From Anaerolineae bacterium (GTDB taxonomy: Bacteria > Chloroflexota > Anaerolineae > Aggregatilineales > Phototrophicaceae), in NCBI GenBank assembly GCA_026645945.1, contig JAPKMO010000005.1:1-64000 (forward strand): a stretch of DNA of 64,000 nucleotides, given 5' to 3'. The number at the start of each line of letters is the position of its first letter. Position 1 is the first letter of the stretch. A program made the position numbers and the translations under genes. The notes under the pieces are model-generated. The model was not told the origin of the DNA, made no database searches, and saw only the letters and a list, made by a program, of their open reading frames with translations. This document shows, one piece after another, positions 26,346 through 34,567 of the stretch.

Positions 26346-26771
26346 TTAATGGCTGCAACTCCCACAGCCGCCGGAGCTATCGGCATCGCCACTGTGAGCG
26401 GTTTTGAACGAGTGGCCGCAGCCGCAGGAAGAAACGGCATTGGGGTTATCAATACGGAACCCACCGCCCATCAGGCTGTCAATATAATCAATCGTCGCGC
26501 CTTGCAGGTACATGATGCTCGTCGGGTCAACCACCAGACGAACGCCTTCGATCTCAACCACCGTATCGAAATCGCGGGGAGCGGCCTCAAACGCCATACC
26601 ATACTGCAAACCAGAGCAGCCGCCGCCGGATACAAAAACCCGCAGAACATGATTGGGAATCTCACGCTGCTCCAGCAGTTTTTGGATGACCTGTACAGCG
26701 GCCGGCGTTACGGTCAAAACTGCGGTGTCGAGCATATCGGTCTGCATGATAATTTCTTCATTCGCGGCCAT
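26346..26771 (-). CDS. HesB/IscA-family iron-sulfur carrier protein
   Basis: A 141-residue A-type Fe-S carrier. The three conserved cysteines are Cys52 (GGGCSGLQYG) and Cys116/Cys118 (SSCGCGHSF). The C-terminus extends about 20 residues beyond the family end with another Cys/Gly-rich stretch (GGCGSCSH), which is unusual. The ATG at 26771 has GAGGAGAT seven bases upstream. A strong promoter lies at 26817-26845. A SufR-like regulator is encoded just upstream on the same strand, consistent with Fe-S homeostasis. Confidence 0.93.
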   Translation of the reverse strand: MAANEEIIMQTDMLDTAVLTVTPAAVQVIQKLLEQREIPNHVLRVFVSGGGCSGLQYGMAFEAAPRDFDTVVEIEGVRLVVDPTSIMYLQGATIDYIDSLMGGGFRIDNPNAVSSCGCGHSFKTAHSGDADSSGGCGSCSH

Positions 26772-26816
26772 CAAATTTATCTCCTCGATTTCTGGCTGTT
26801 GACGACAATGTTAGCC

Positions 26817-26845
26817 ATTATATCATGGCTATCCTGAAGCGTCAA
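26817..26845 (-). promoter_or_regulatory. Strong promoter for the IscA-type gene
   Basis: On the minus strand, TTGACG (26845-26840) and TATAAT (26822-26817) are separated by 17 bp, with an added TG extended -10 element (TGATATAAT). This is one of the best sigma-70-like promoters in the window. Confidence 0.75.
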
Positions 26846-26869
26846 TTAAACAGACTGATGTCATTAAAA

Positions 26870-27508
26870 TTACTCGCTGCCGCCATTTGGAACCAGATAA
26901 GCGCACGTGCTGTCCCCGCGTGACATACGCGACTGAAGGCGTGGCACTACCCCCAGCAGGGATGAAATCAAATGCATGTCCATATCGCACAGTGCATGAT
27001 TATGCTCCGCGATGTGATGATAGGGGCAGTTATTGGTCTGGATCAAATAACCATCCGGGTGTTTTTCCCAGCGGGCGTTGTAACCATGCTGGTTCAGGTA
27101 TTCGACCACGACGTTCAGCCGGTCAGGAAGCGGCAGGCCCGGCCCGATGGCAGCATCGCTCGCCATACGGTCGGCCACGCCCTCCAGAATCACGTTGATC
27201 TGTTTCGGCGGAAGCTGGCCGGCGAGCTGCTCGATGAGGTGCGCCGCCAGCGGTTTATAATTGTTCGGAAAATATTCCTTGGCGGCCTCGGTCAGCATAT
27301 AAACATGCTGTGGACGGCCAGGCGCATTGCGGTGACGTAACTGCGGCGTTGTTATCAGATTTTCGTCCTGTAAACGGGCGAGATGATGACGCACGGTTAC
27401 AGCGGTGATGGCTCCACGTCGTTTACGCAGGTCGGCCACAATGTCATCTACGGTCGCCTCGCCTCGCTCGCGGAGGATGTTCAGGATAAACTGGCGTGTT
27501 TCTTGCAT
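26870..27508 (-). CDS. SufR-like iron-sulfur transcriptional regulator
   Basis: A 212-residue regulator with an N-terminal winged helix-turn-helix (residues 1-75; VDDIVADLRKRRGAITAVTVRHHLARL is split by the recognition helix) and a C-terminal cluster-binding region. Cys161, Cys174 and Cys202 fall in the pattern C-x12-C-x27-C; cyanobacterial SufR has a fourth Cys between the last two, which here is a hydrophobic residue. It is encoded next to an IscA-type gene. Two TTGCAGGTWA repeats upstream may be its operator. I chose ATG at 27508; upstream in-frame codons reach 27616 but are not family-like. Confidence 0.82.
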   Translation of the reverse strand: MQETRQFILNILRERGEATVDDIVADLRKRRGAITAVTVRHHLARLQDENLITTPQLRHRNAPGRPQHVYMLTEAAKEYFPNNYKPLAAHLIEQLAGQLPPKQINVILEGVADRMASDAAIGPGLPLPDRLNVVVEYLNQHGYNARWEKHPDGYLIQTNNCPYHHIAEHNHALCDMDMHLISSLLGVVPRLQSRMSRGDSTCAYLVPNGGSE

Positions 27509-27527
27509 TTCTTCTAACCCATCCTTG

Positions 27528-27570
27528 TTGCAGGTAACGGGCTGCTTGATTCGAGCGTTATTGCAGGTTA
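27528..27570 (-). promoter_or_regulatory. Putative operator repeats upstream of the SufR-like gene
   Basis: TTGCAGGTAA at 27528-27537 and TTGCAGGTTA at 27561-27570 on the plus strand are direct repeats 33 bp apart, about three helical turns. They lie 20-62 bp upstream of the regulator start, a position suited to autoregulation. Function inferred. Confidence 0.45.
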
Positions 27571-27741
27571 TACTTCCGCCGGTGTTGATCCGGGCGCTGG
27601 TGATTTCAATCGTCAATATTGCTAACTACCATCTTAATAAAGTCTATCATTTTTAGGCGGTGAATGTCAAATAGCTCGTCCTGACGCTGCAAGCCCTGCG
27701 GCGTTGTTTATCATTTTTCCGTTATCGAGGACTGCTGCATC

Positions 27742-28578
27742 GTGTTTACGGTAGCTTTTCAGGGAATTCACGGAGCCTACTCAGAACAGGCCATCCGGCA
27801 GCATTTTGGCGATGAGGTTGATGTTTATCCCTGCCAGACATTAAGCGACCTGTTTAATGTTATTCAATCCGGGCAGGTCACATATGGGCTGCTGCCGGTC
27901 GAAAATGCACTGGCCGGCGCCGTCAGCCAGTCTTACGAACTGCTGATGGACTATGACCTGCGTATCCAGGCCGATGTTATTCTCCATGTGCATCATGCGC
28001 TGCTGGTTTTACCCGGCCAAAAACTCGAAGAGCTGGAGTGCGTGCGGTCTCATCCACAGGCGCTGGCACAGTGTGAACAATTTATCAAAAGAAATGGGCT
28101 GAAGGGCATTCCCTGGTACGATACCGCCGGCGCGGCGCACGATCTGGCGCAGGACTGCGCCCCCCATACCGGCGCGATTGCCAGCGAACTGGCCGGACAG
28201 CTTTATAATCTCGATATTCTGGCAACCGAAATCGAGGATGTATCCTTTAACTTTACGCGGTTTTTTATCCTCGGCCACGACGACCCGCCGCGCGCCGAAT
28301 ACAACAAAACTTCGCTGGTATTCGCAACCCGGCATCGTCCGGCGGCGCTGTACGACTGCCTGGGCGAGTTCGCAACGCGCGGGCTAAACCTGACCAAAAT
28401 CGAGTCGCGCCCGCGCCGCAACCGACCCTGGGAACCTATTTTTTACCTGGACGTTGAAGGACACTGGCAGGATGCCGTGTTCCAGGAGGCGCTGGCGCGG
28501 TTGGTACAGCGCGCCTCTTTTGTCAAAATGTTGGGTTCGTATCCTGCTGTCAAAACCGGACAATCGGTAGGGATTTAA
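27742..28578 (+). CDS. pheA: Prephenate dehydratase
   Basis: A 278-residue monofunctional enzyme converting prephenate to phenylpyruvate in phenylalanine synthesis. The catalytic domain opens VAFQGIHGAYSEQA and contains YGLLPVENALAGAV; the TRF motif is present as FTRFFILG. The C-terminal ACT domain with the ESRP-type motif (KIESRPRRNRPWEPIFYLD) senses phenylalanine. It starts at GTG and precedes asd by 4 bp, forming an amino-acid operon. Confidence 0.95.
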   Translation: MFTVAFQGIHGAYSEQAIRQHFGDEVDVYPCQTLSDLFNVIQSGQVTYGLLPVENALAGAVSQSYELLMDYDLRIQADVILHVHHALLVLPGQKLEELECVRSHPQALAQCEQFIKRNGLKGIPWYDTAGAAHDLAQDCAPHTGAIASELAGQLYNLDILATEIEDVSFNFTRFFILGHDDPPRAEYNKTSLVFATRHRPAALYDCLGEFATRGLNLTKIESRPRRNRPWEPIFYLDVEGHWQDAVFQEALARLVQRASFVKMLGSYPAVKTGQSVGI

Positions 28579-28582
28579 GCAA

Positions 28583-29686
28583 ATGGATAATAGAGAATAT
28601 CCTGACAAACTCGATGTAGCGGTACTCGGCGCGACCGGCGCCGTCGGCCAGCGGTTCATTCAACTGCTGGAAAACCATCCCTGGTTTCGTGTTGCCGAAG
28701 TGATCGGCTCAAGCCGGAGCGCCTCGCGCCCGTATGGTGAAGCCGTAAATTGGGTGCTGGACAGCAGCGCGCCGGAGTCGGTGGCAAGCCTGACCATCAA
28801 GCCGTTGGAAGCAGCCTTGACGTCACCACTGGTTTTTTCAGCTCTGCCCAAAGAAGCGGCGGAAACCCGCGAAATCGAACTGGCCGCTGCCGGACATGTC
28901 GTCTGCACCAATGCCTCGGCCAACCGGATGGTCGTGGATGTGCCGCTGCTGCTGCCGGAGGCTAACGCCGAGCATGTGCGGCTGGTGGACATTCAGCGCG
29001 AAAGACGCGGCTGGACAACCGGCGCGATCATTGCCAATTCCAATTGTACGGCCATGCCGGTGGTGATGGCGTTGGCACCGCTGCGCGTTTTTGGCATTAA
29101 AAAAATTCTCGTCGTCAGCGCCCAGGCGATCAGCGGGGCAGGGTATCCCGGTGTGGCTTCGCTGGATATTCTCGACAATATCATCCCCTATGTCAGCGGT
29201 GATGAGGATAAACTCGAAACAGAGCCGCTGAAAATGCTTGGCGCGCTTAATGGAGACAGCATCATATGGCTAGATGCGGCTGTCAGCGCGGCGTGCAACC
29301 GTGTTCCGGTTGTGGACGGGCATCTTGTTAATGTGTCAGTAGAACTGGCGGCGCGTCCAACGATGGCGGAAATCATCGAAGCGTGGGAAACGTTCCGGGG
29401 GCCGGCGCCGGTGCCGCAGCTTCCGAGCGCGCCTGAAAAGCCGGTGCAGTATCTCCCACAGGTTGACCGCCCTCAGAGCCGCCGCGACCGGAATGCCGGG
29501 AATGGCATGGCGACATCCGTAGGTCGTCTGCGCGAATGCGCGCTGCTGGGATATAAATTCGCCGCGCTTTCACATAATACGATTCGCGGCGCGGCAGGAT
29601 GCAGCATCCTGAACGCAGAGCTGCTGGCTGTAGCCGGGTACCTGGCAGACTTTCAACCGGCTGCTGCCGTTTTCGGCGCGCAGTAG
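28583..29686 (+). CDS. asd: Aspartate-semialdehyde dehydrogenase
   Basis: A 367-residue enzyme reducing aspartyl phosphate to the semialdehyde for Lys, Thr, Met and diaminopimelate synthesis. The N-terminal NADP motif is VLGATGAVGQRF. The catalytic Cys lies in NSNCTAMP, and VPVVDGHLVNVSVEL gives the second conserved region. The Ala-Met-Pro context and length resemble the archaeal/fungal-type ASADH. It directly follows pheA. Confidence 0.95.
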   Translation: MDNREYPDKLDVAVLGATGAVGQRFIQLLENHPWFRVAEVIGSSRSASRPYGEAVNWVLDSSAPESVASLTIKPLEAALTSPLVFSALPKEAAETREIELAAAGHVVCTNASANRMVVDVPLLLPEANAEHVRLVDIQRERRGWTTGAIIANSNCTAMPVVMALAPLRVFGIKKILVVSAQAISGAGYPGVASLDILDNIIPYVSGDEDKLETEPLKMLGALNGDSIIWLDAAVSAACNRVPVVDGHLVNVSVELAARPTMAEIIEAWETFRGPAPVPQLPSAPEKPVQYLPQVDRPQSRRDRNAGNGMATSVGRLRECALLGYKFAALSHNTIRGAAGCSILNAELLAVAGYLADFQPAAAVFGAQ

Positions 29687-29766
29687 AATACGCCGCAGCC
29701 CGTATGAAGTTCTTCGCAAGCTACGGTTTTAAGATGTGACGATACGCTTCTGGGAGGATATACTGC

Positions 29767-30975
29767 GTGAAAGTTTTTATTGCGGGAATTGACGGCTATC
29801 TGGGATGGGCATTGGCGCAATATCTGGCTGCGCGTGGTCACAAGGTCGCCGGAAACGATATGTTCTACCGGCGGCAGTGGGTCGAAGAGGTGGGCAGCCA
29901 TAGTGCCATCCCGGTCTATAGTTTGCCGGAGCGGTTGGCGGCGTTCCGCGCGCGTTTTGGCACGGATATTCTTTTCCGCGAAGGAGATTTGCTGGACTAT
30001 ACGTTTCTCAAATCGTTCCTGGCGGATTTTCAGCCGGATGCAATTGTTCACTTTGCCGAAATGCCGTCCGCACCGTATTCGATGATAGACCAGGCTCATG
30101 CTGCCTTCACCCAGCATAATAACGTTATCGGCAGCTTAAATGTGTTGTGGGCTATCAAAGAAGCCTGCCCGCAGGCGCATCTCATCAAACTGGGAACAAT
30201 GGGCGAGTATGGGACGCCGAATGTAGATATTCCCGAAGGATTTTTTGAAGTTGAGTTTCGTGGGCGAAAGGATGTTCTGCCGTTCCCGCGTCAGGCAGGC
30301 AGCTTTTACCATTGGAGTAAAGTCCACGACTCGAACAACACCATGTTCGCCTGCCGCATCTGGGGGCTGCGGGCGACCGACATCATGCAGGGTGTAGTGT
30401 TCGGTACGCGGATAGATGAGATGGGCGAAGACCCGATTTTACGAAGCCGGCTGGACTTCGACCAGTGTTTTGGCACGGCGGTGAATCGGTTCTGCTGCCA
30501 GGCGGTTATCGGCCACCCGCTTACGCTGTACGGGCGCGGCGGGCAGACGCGCGGCTTTTTGCCCCTGCGGGACTCGATGCAGTGTTTAACCATCACAATT
30601 GAAAACCCGCCCAAAGCAGGCGAGTACCGGGTTTTTAATCAATTCGAGGAATGTTATACCGTAGAGGAACTGGCTTACCTGGTGCAAGAAGTCGGCAGCG
30701 AAATCGGGCTGAATGTCGAGATTCATCACTACGATAATCCCCGCACAGAACAGGATAAACACTACTACAACCCCGACCGAAACCATCTGATAAACCTGGG
30801 CTACCAACCAACACACGATGTCCGCGCTGAGGTTCGAATCATGCTTCAAGACCTGTTGCAGCACAAAGCTCGCATCATGGAAAAGGAGGATATTCTTGTT
30901 CCCGACATCCGCTGGGATGGTAGCCGGCGGCGGTCATTCATCATTGACGAACAGCGGGTCGCGCCTCAGTCTTAG
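29767..30975 (+). CDS. sqdB: UDP-sulfoquinovose synthase (SQD1-like)
   Basis: A 402-residue extended short-chain dehydrogenase that uses NAD and sulfite to convert UDP-glucose to UDP-sulfoquinovose. It matches plant SQD1 along its length: IDGYLGWA nucleotide loop, SAPYSMID, KLGTMGEYGTPN with Thr144, FYHWSKVHDS with Tyr181 and Lys185, RATDIMQGVV and GRGGQTRGF. The Gln-Arg before SAPYSM in plant SQD1 is Met99-Pro100 here; that Arg has been linked to sulfite binding. GTG start with GGGAGG nine bases upstream. It follows asd by 80 bp and precedes the HisD-like gene by 51 bp. Confidence 0.88.
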   Translation: MKVFIAGIDGYLGWALAQYLAARGHKVAGNDMFYRRQWVEEVGSHSAIPVYSLPERLAAFRARFGTDILFREGDLLDYTFLKSFLADFQPDAIVHFAEMPSAPYSMIDQAHAAFTQHNNVIGSLNVLWAIKEACPQAHLIKLGTMGEYGTPNVDIPEGFFEVEFRGRKDVLPFPRQAGSFYHWSKVHDSNNTMFACRIWGLRATDIMQGVVFGTRIDEMGEDPILRSRLDFDQCFGTAVNRFCCQAVIGHPLTLYGRGGQTRGFLPLRDSMQCLTITIENPPKAGEYRVFNQFEECYTVEELAYLVQEVGSEIGLNVEIHHYDNPRTEQDKHYYNPDRNHLINLGYQPTHDVRAEVRIMLQDLLQHKARIMEKEDILVPDIRWDGSRRRSFIIDEQRVAPQS

Positions 30976-31026
30976 CCCGGAGAATCAGTCAATACAGCCG
31001 ATCATCATAACGAGGAGCAGTACGCG

Positions 31027-32340
31027 ATGATCCAATTCTGGGAATACAGCCGGTTAACACCGGATCAACTGACGAAGATCATGCGGCGCGCCGAGACCGA
31101 TATTCGAGACCTACTGCCGCTGGCGCAGGAAGTCATCAATCGGGTACAGGTAGAGGGCGATACCGCCGTTGTGGATTATACGCGCAGGTTTGATGCCGCC
31201 GGCTTCACTGCCGATCAACTGCGGGCAAGCCCTCAGGACTTCACACAGGCGCGGGCGGCGCTTAACCCGAAGGTCGTGGATGCCATCCAGCAGGCGCACG
31301 ACAATATCCGCCGTTTTCACGAGGAACAGATGCCCGAACCGCTGTGGTTTGTCGAAGTGCAGCCGGGTATTATGGCCGGAGAGAAAGTTTCCCCTGTTGC
31401 CAGCGCGGGACTATACGTGCCGCGTGGCAAAGGGGCATTTCCATCGGTCATGCTGATGCTGGCTGTACCGGCCAAAGTGGCCGGCGTGCCGCGCGTGGTG
31501 GTAGCGACACCGCCAACCCCGGAAGGTAAAGCTGATGCGGCTTCGCTGGTGGCAGCGGAAATCTGCGGCGTGGACGAAGTATATGTTGTCGGCGGTATGC
31601 AGGCGGTAGCCGCGCTGGCGTATGGCACGCAAACGCTGCCGCGCGTGCAGAAGATCATCGGGCCGGGCAGCAGTTATGTTTCGGCGGCCAAGCGGCTGCT
31701 GTACGGTGTGGTAGATGTCGGATTGCCCGCTGGTCCAAGTGAGTCCATCATCCTGGCCGACGAACACGCCGACCCGCGCCTGGCGGCGCTCGATTTGCTG
31801 GTAGAAGCGGAACACGGCCCGGACTCGGCAGCTATCCTGGTCACGCACAGCCGCGAGGTCGCGGAACGCGCGCTGGAACTGCTGCCGGGTTATATCGCCG
31901 AGCTGCCCGAATGGCGGCAGGGCTTTGTCAAAAATGTGCTGTCGAACTACGGCGGCGTGCTGCTGACGAGCAGCCTGGATGAATCGATCCAGTTTGTCAA
32001 CGATTACGCGCCGGAGCATCTTGAAGTGCTGACCGCCGAACCGTTCGTTACACTCAACAAAATTAAAAATGCTGGCGAAATCCTGCTTGGCTCGCTGACC
32101 CCCATCCCGACGGCGAATTACTGCCTGGGGCTGAATGCCATCCTGCCGACCGGCGGTTTCGCCAAAAGTTTTTCGTCGGTCAGCGTGCTGGACTTCCTTA
32201 AGCGAAGCGGTGTGGGGTATCTATCCCGCGAGGGGTATATACGTTTGCAAGGTGTCACAGCTACGTTGGCCGATTATGAGGATTTTCCTGCCCACGCGAT
32301 GGCTATCCGCAAACGTAACAGCATCATCGGAATTGCATGA
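31027..32340 (+). CDS. Histidinol dehydrogenase family protein with altered zinc and substrate residues
   Basis: A 437-residue HisD-family oxidoreductase. Glu330-His331 (APEHLE), His263 (EAEHGPDS) and His423 (PAHAMAI) match catalytic and zinc residues of E. coli HisD. Other key positions differ: Glu260 stands for Gln259, Asn364 (TANY) for zinc ligand Asp360 (GDY), Ala371 (NAILPT) for His367 (NHVLPT), and GPGS for GPGN. A canonical histidinol site is therefore unlikely. It may be a paralogue acting on another alcohol; HpsN shows that this family includes sulfopropanediol dehydrogenases. GAGGAG precedes the ATG. The kinase-like gene overlaps its stop by 4 bp. Confidence 0.8.
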   Translation: MIQFWEYSRLTPDQLTKIMRRAETDIRDLLPLAQEVINRVQVEGDTAVVDYTRRFDAAGFTADQLRASPQDFTQARAALNPKVVDAIQQAHDNIRRFHEEQMPEPLWFVEVQPGIMAGEKVSPVASAGLYVPRGKGAFPSVMLMLAVPAKVAGVPRVVVATPPTPEGKADAASLVAAEICGVDEVYVVGGMQAVAALAYGTQTLPRVQKIIGPGSSYVSAAKRLLYGVVDVGLPAGPSESIILADEHADPRLAALDLLVEAEHGPDSAAILVTHSREVAERALELLPGYIAELPEWRQGFVKNVLSNYGGVLLTSSLDESIQFVNDYAPEHLEVLTAEPFVTLNKIKNAGEILLGSLTPIPTANYCLGLNAILPTGGFAKSFSSVSVLDFLKRSGVGYLSREGYIRLQGVTATLADYEDFPAHAMAIRKRNSIIGIA

Positions 32341-33566
32341 ACGAACGACTTCAAGCAATTCAACAGATGCAGTTTCGAGACAGAAGCGGGGCGGAAGCCC
32401 TGCTCCTGTCTTTTGTGCGGGAAGTGTACTCGCCCCATGTCACAGCGGTTGAACTCCGTCCGCTGGCTGTATCGCTGAATTCGTTCAACGGCTTCCTAAC
32501 GCTGACTGATGGCCGCCGGTATTTTTTTAAGACCCATACCGAATCGGACACGGTGATCAGGGAATACTACAATGCGGCGCTGCTGGCCGAAGCCGGTTAT
32601 CCGGTCATCCAGCCGATTTTCAGCTCCACCGAAGCAGGCAAACAGTTTCTGGTCTATGAGGTTATCAGCGCGCCGTCGGTTTTTGATACGTCCTGGGCGA
32701 TTGAAAGCGGCCAGCAGCCGGATATGCTTCAAGCTTTAGCCCGCGCGCAGCAGGCGGCAGATGACAATCTGCTGCATATTTACCACGCCACTTTACAGCC
32801 ACAGACGGCCACAGAAGCGGCCCAGGCACCGATTCACCAGTTGTTTTATCACCGGCTGGCCGGTGGGCGCTTATCCCGTTTTTATGCAGATGCAGCGGCG
32901 ATCAACCTGCCTGGTGGCGAAACTGCCATCAGCGACCTTTTCGCCGTCCGGTGGATTATCAACGACCAGGTTTATTCGGACAATCTGCGGACAATCATCG
33001 AGCGGGCAACACACCTGCTTAATCCCGCCCAGGCCGGCCCTTCGATCATCGGGCATGGAGACGCCCATAACGGCAATATCTTCATCGAGCAGGGCGGGCT
33101 GCTGTATTTCGACCCGGCCTTCGCAGGGCGACACCATCCGTTGCTGGATGTGGTCAAGCCGCTTTTCCACAATGTTTTTGCGATGTGGATGTATTTCCCC
33201 CACGAAAAACGCGCGCAAACGCCGATTACGCTAAAGCGCGAGGGGGATGCCTGGCGGGTGCAGTACGAGTATCCCCTGCATCCCGTTCGAGAGATGTTTT
33301 TCCGCAGTAAAATCGAGCGTGTCCTGCTTCCGCTTTTGCCCGATCTGCGGCGGCGTGGTTGGCTGCGGGATGATTGGCGGGAATACCTCAAAGCGGCGTT
33401 GTTCTGCTGTCCGTTCCTGACCATGAATCTGGCCGACGGTGAGAAGTTCCCATCAGAAATCAGCCTGCTTGGCCTATGTATGGCGGTCGAAATGGGGGCG
33501 GAAAGCCAGGGTACACGCAGCATTCTTGACCGCACACTGGATGAAGTCGCGCCAGAAGTTCGCTAA
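32337..33566 (+). CDS. APH/choline-kinase-like phosphotransferase
   Basis: A 409-residue protein of the aminoglycoside phosphotransferase fold. The ATP lysine is plausible in YFFKTHTESD, Brenner's motif is GHGDAHNGN at about 239-247 with the catalytic Asp, and a DFG-like YFDPAFAG follows near 257. Family members phosphorylate small alcohols, sugars or antibiotics. It overlaps the HisD-like gene (ATGA) and ends 4 bp into the convergent hisG. Its partner in the operon suggests a metabolic rather than resistance role. The substrate is unknown. Confidence 0.78.
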   Translation: MNERLQAIQQMQFRDRSGAEALLLSFVREVYSPHVTAVELRPLAVSLNSFNGFLTLTDGRRYFFKTHTESDTVIREYYNAALLAEAGYPVIQPIFSSTEAGKQFLVYEVISAPSVFDTSWAIESGQQPDMLQALARAQQAADDNLLHIYHATLQPQTATEAAQAPIHQLFYHRLAGGRLSRFYADAAAINLPGGETAISDLFAVRWIINDQVYSDNLRTIIERATHLLNPAQAGPSIIGHGDAHNGNIFIEQGGLLYFDPAFAGRHHPLLDVVKPLFHNVFAMWMYFPHEKRAQTPITLKREGDAWRVQYEYPLHPVREMFFRSKIERVLLPLLPDLRRRGWLRDDWREYLKAALFCCPFLTMNLADGEKFPSEISLLGLCMAVEMGAESQGTRSILDRTLDEVAPEVR

Positions 33567-34567
33567 CGCAGCGCCTCCAGCAGCCGCGCAAACGTCGGCG
33601 ACTGTTCCATAAAAACATAACGCACCGGCGTGACGACAGTCTGCGTCCCGCCGATGTCTCGCAGGTACTCGACCGCTTCCAGCAGCTTTTTGCCGGAGAC
33701 GATGACCATGACTGTGTGCCACCGGCTGTCCGGCTGTGTGCCGTAGATCGGCGCGATGGTAGGCCCCTGTAAACCCTGCGTGACGGGGTTGCCGGCGACT
33801 TTCCGGGCAACCGACTCCGCATCATCTCCCTGGATATTGACCGTTAGCTGATAGTAGTTCCGCCCGATCAACGCGCCGTCAATATATTCCAGCAGCCCTC
33901 GCAGTGTGTTCAGCATCGCCGGTTTTTCGCGCAGTATGCGGCGGTTGCCGACCAAACACGCCTGCGATTCGATGATGATACCATCCGGCAGAACTTTTAG
34001 ATGGTTCTCTCGCAGCGTCGTGCCGGTTTGTGTCACGTCCACGATGATGTCGGCATAACCAAGCGTCGGCGCTGCCTCGATAGCGCCTTCGGCATTAACA
34101 AGTGTGAAGTGGTGGATTCCCTGGTTGTGGAAAAACCGCCGCGTAAGCGTAGGGTATTTGGTCGCAATCCGCAGAGTCTGCCGGTGGTTCTCTCGAAAAT
34201 CGAGCGCGATGTCGGCCAGATCGAGCAGGCTGTCTACATCTGCCCATGTTTCGGGTACGGCCACCACCAGGCTGCAATGCCCATAACCCAGGCCATCATG
34301 AATAACCAGTACATCCTGGTGCGGATGTTCGTGAACGACATCCAGCCCGGTTATGCCGACCGGCACTGTGCCGTCGGCCACTTTATAAAGCACGTCATTG
34401 ACCCGCTGGAACAGGATGGCAACGTTGGGAATCGCCGGCATCAGGCCGGTGTACTGGCGCTGGTTCGGTTTTTCAACGCGCAGGCCGCAGTCGCGCAAAA
34501 AATTGAGCGTCGGGTCAGCAATCGCGCCTTTGCTCGGCAGCGCGAGGGTCAGAAGATTATCACTCAC
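33563..34567 (-). CDS. hisG: ATP phosphoribosyltransferase, long form
   Basis: A 334-residue HisG, first enzyme of histidine synthesis (ATP plus PRPP). The catalytic lobes carry LALPSKGAI, GITGLDVV, and the PRPP loop DVTQTGTTLRENHLKVL. Residues about 250-330 form the C-terminal ACT-like regulatory domain (VARKVAGNPVTQGLQGPTIAP, HTVMVIVSGKKL) found in long-form, histidine-inhibited enzymes. It starts at GTG overlapping the HisZ-like stop, so the two are translationally coupled. Coexistence of a regulatory domain and a HisZ-like partner is unusual. Confidence 0.92.
   Translation of the reverse strand: MSDNLLTLALPSKGAIADPTLNFLRDCGLRVEKPNQRQYTGLMPAIPNVAILFQRVNDVLYKVADGTVPVGITGLDVVHEHPHQDVLVIHDGLGYGHCSLVVAVPETWADVDSLLDLADIALDFRENHRQTLRIATKYPTLTRRFFHNQGIHHFTLVNAEGAIEAAPTLGYADIIVDVTQTGTTLRENHLKVLPDGIIIESQACLVGNRRILREKPAMLNTLRGLLEYIDGALIGRNYYQLTVNIQGDDAESVARKVAGNPVTQGLQGPTIAPIYGTQPDSRWHTVMVIVSGKKLLEAVEYLRDIGGTQTVVTPVRYVFMEQSPTFARLLEALR

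Noticed and set aside
32337-33566. Antibiotic resistance gene (aminoglycoside phosphotransferase)
   Set aside because: Only the fold motifs match. The gene is embedded in a metabolic operon with overlapping ends and no mobile element nearby.
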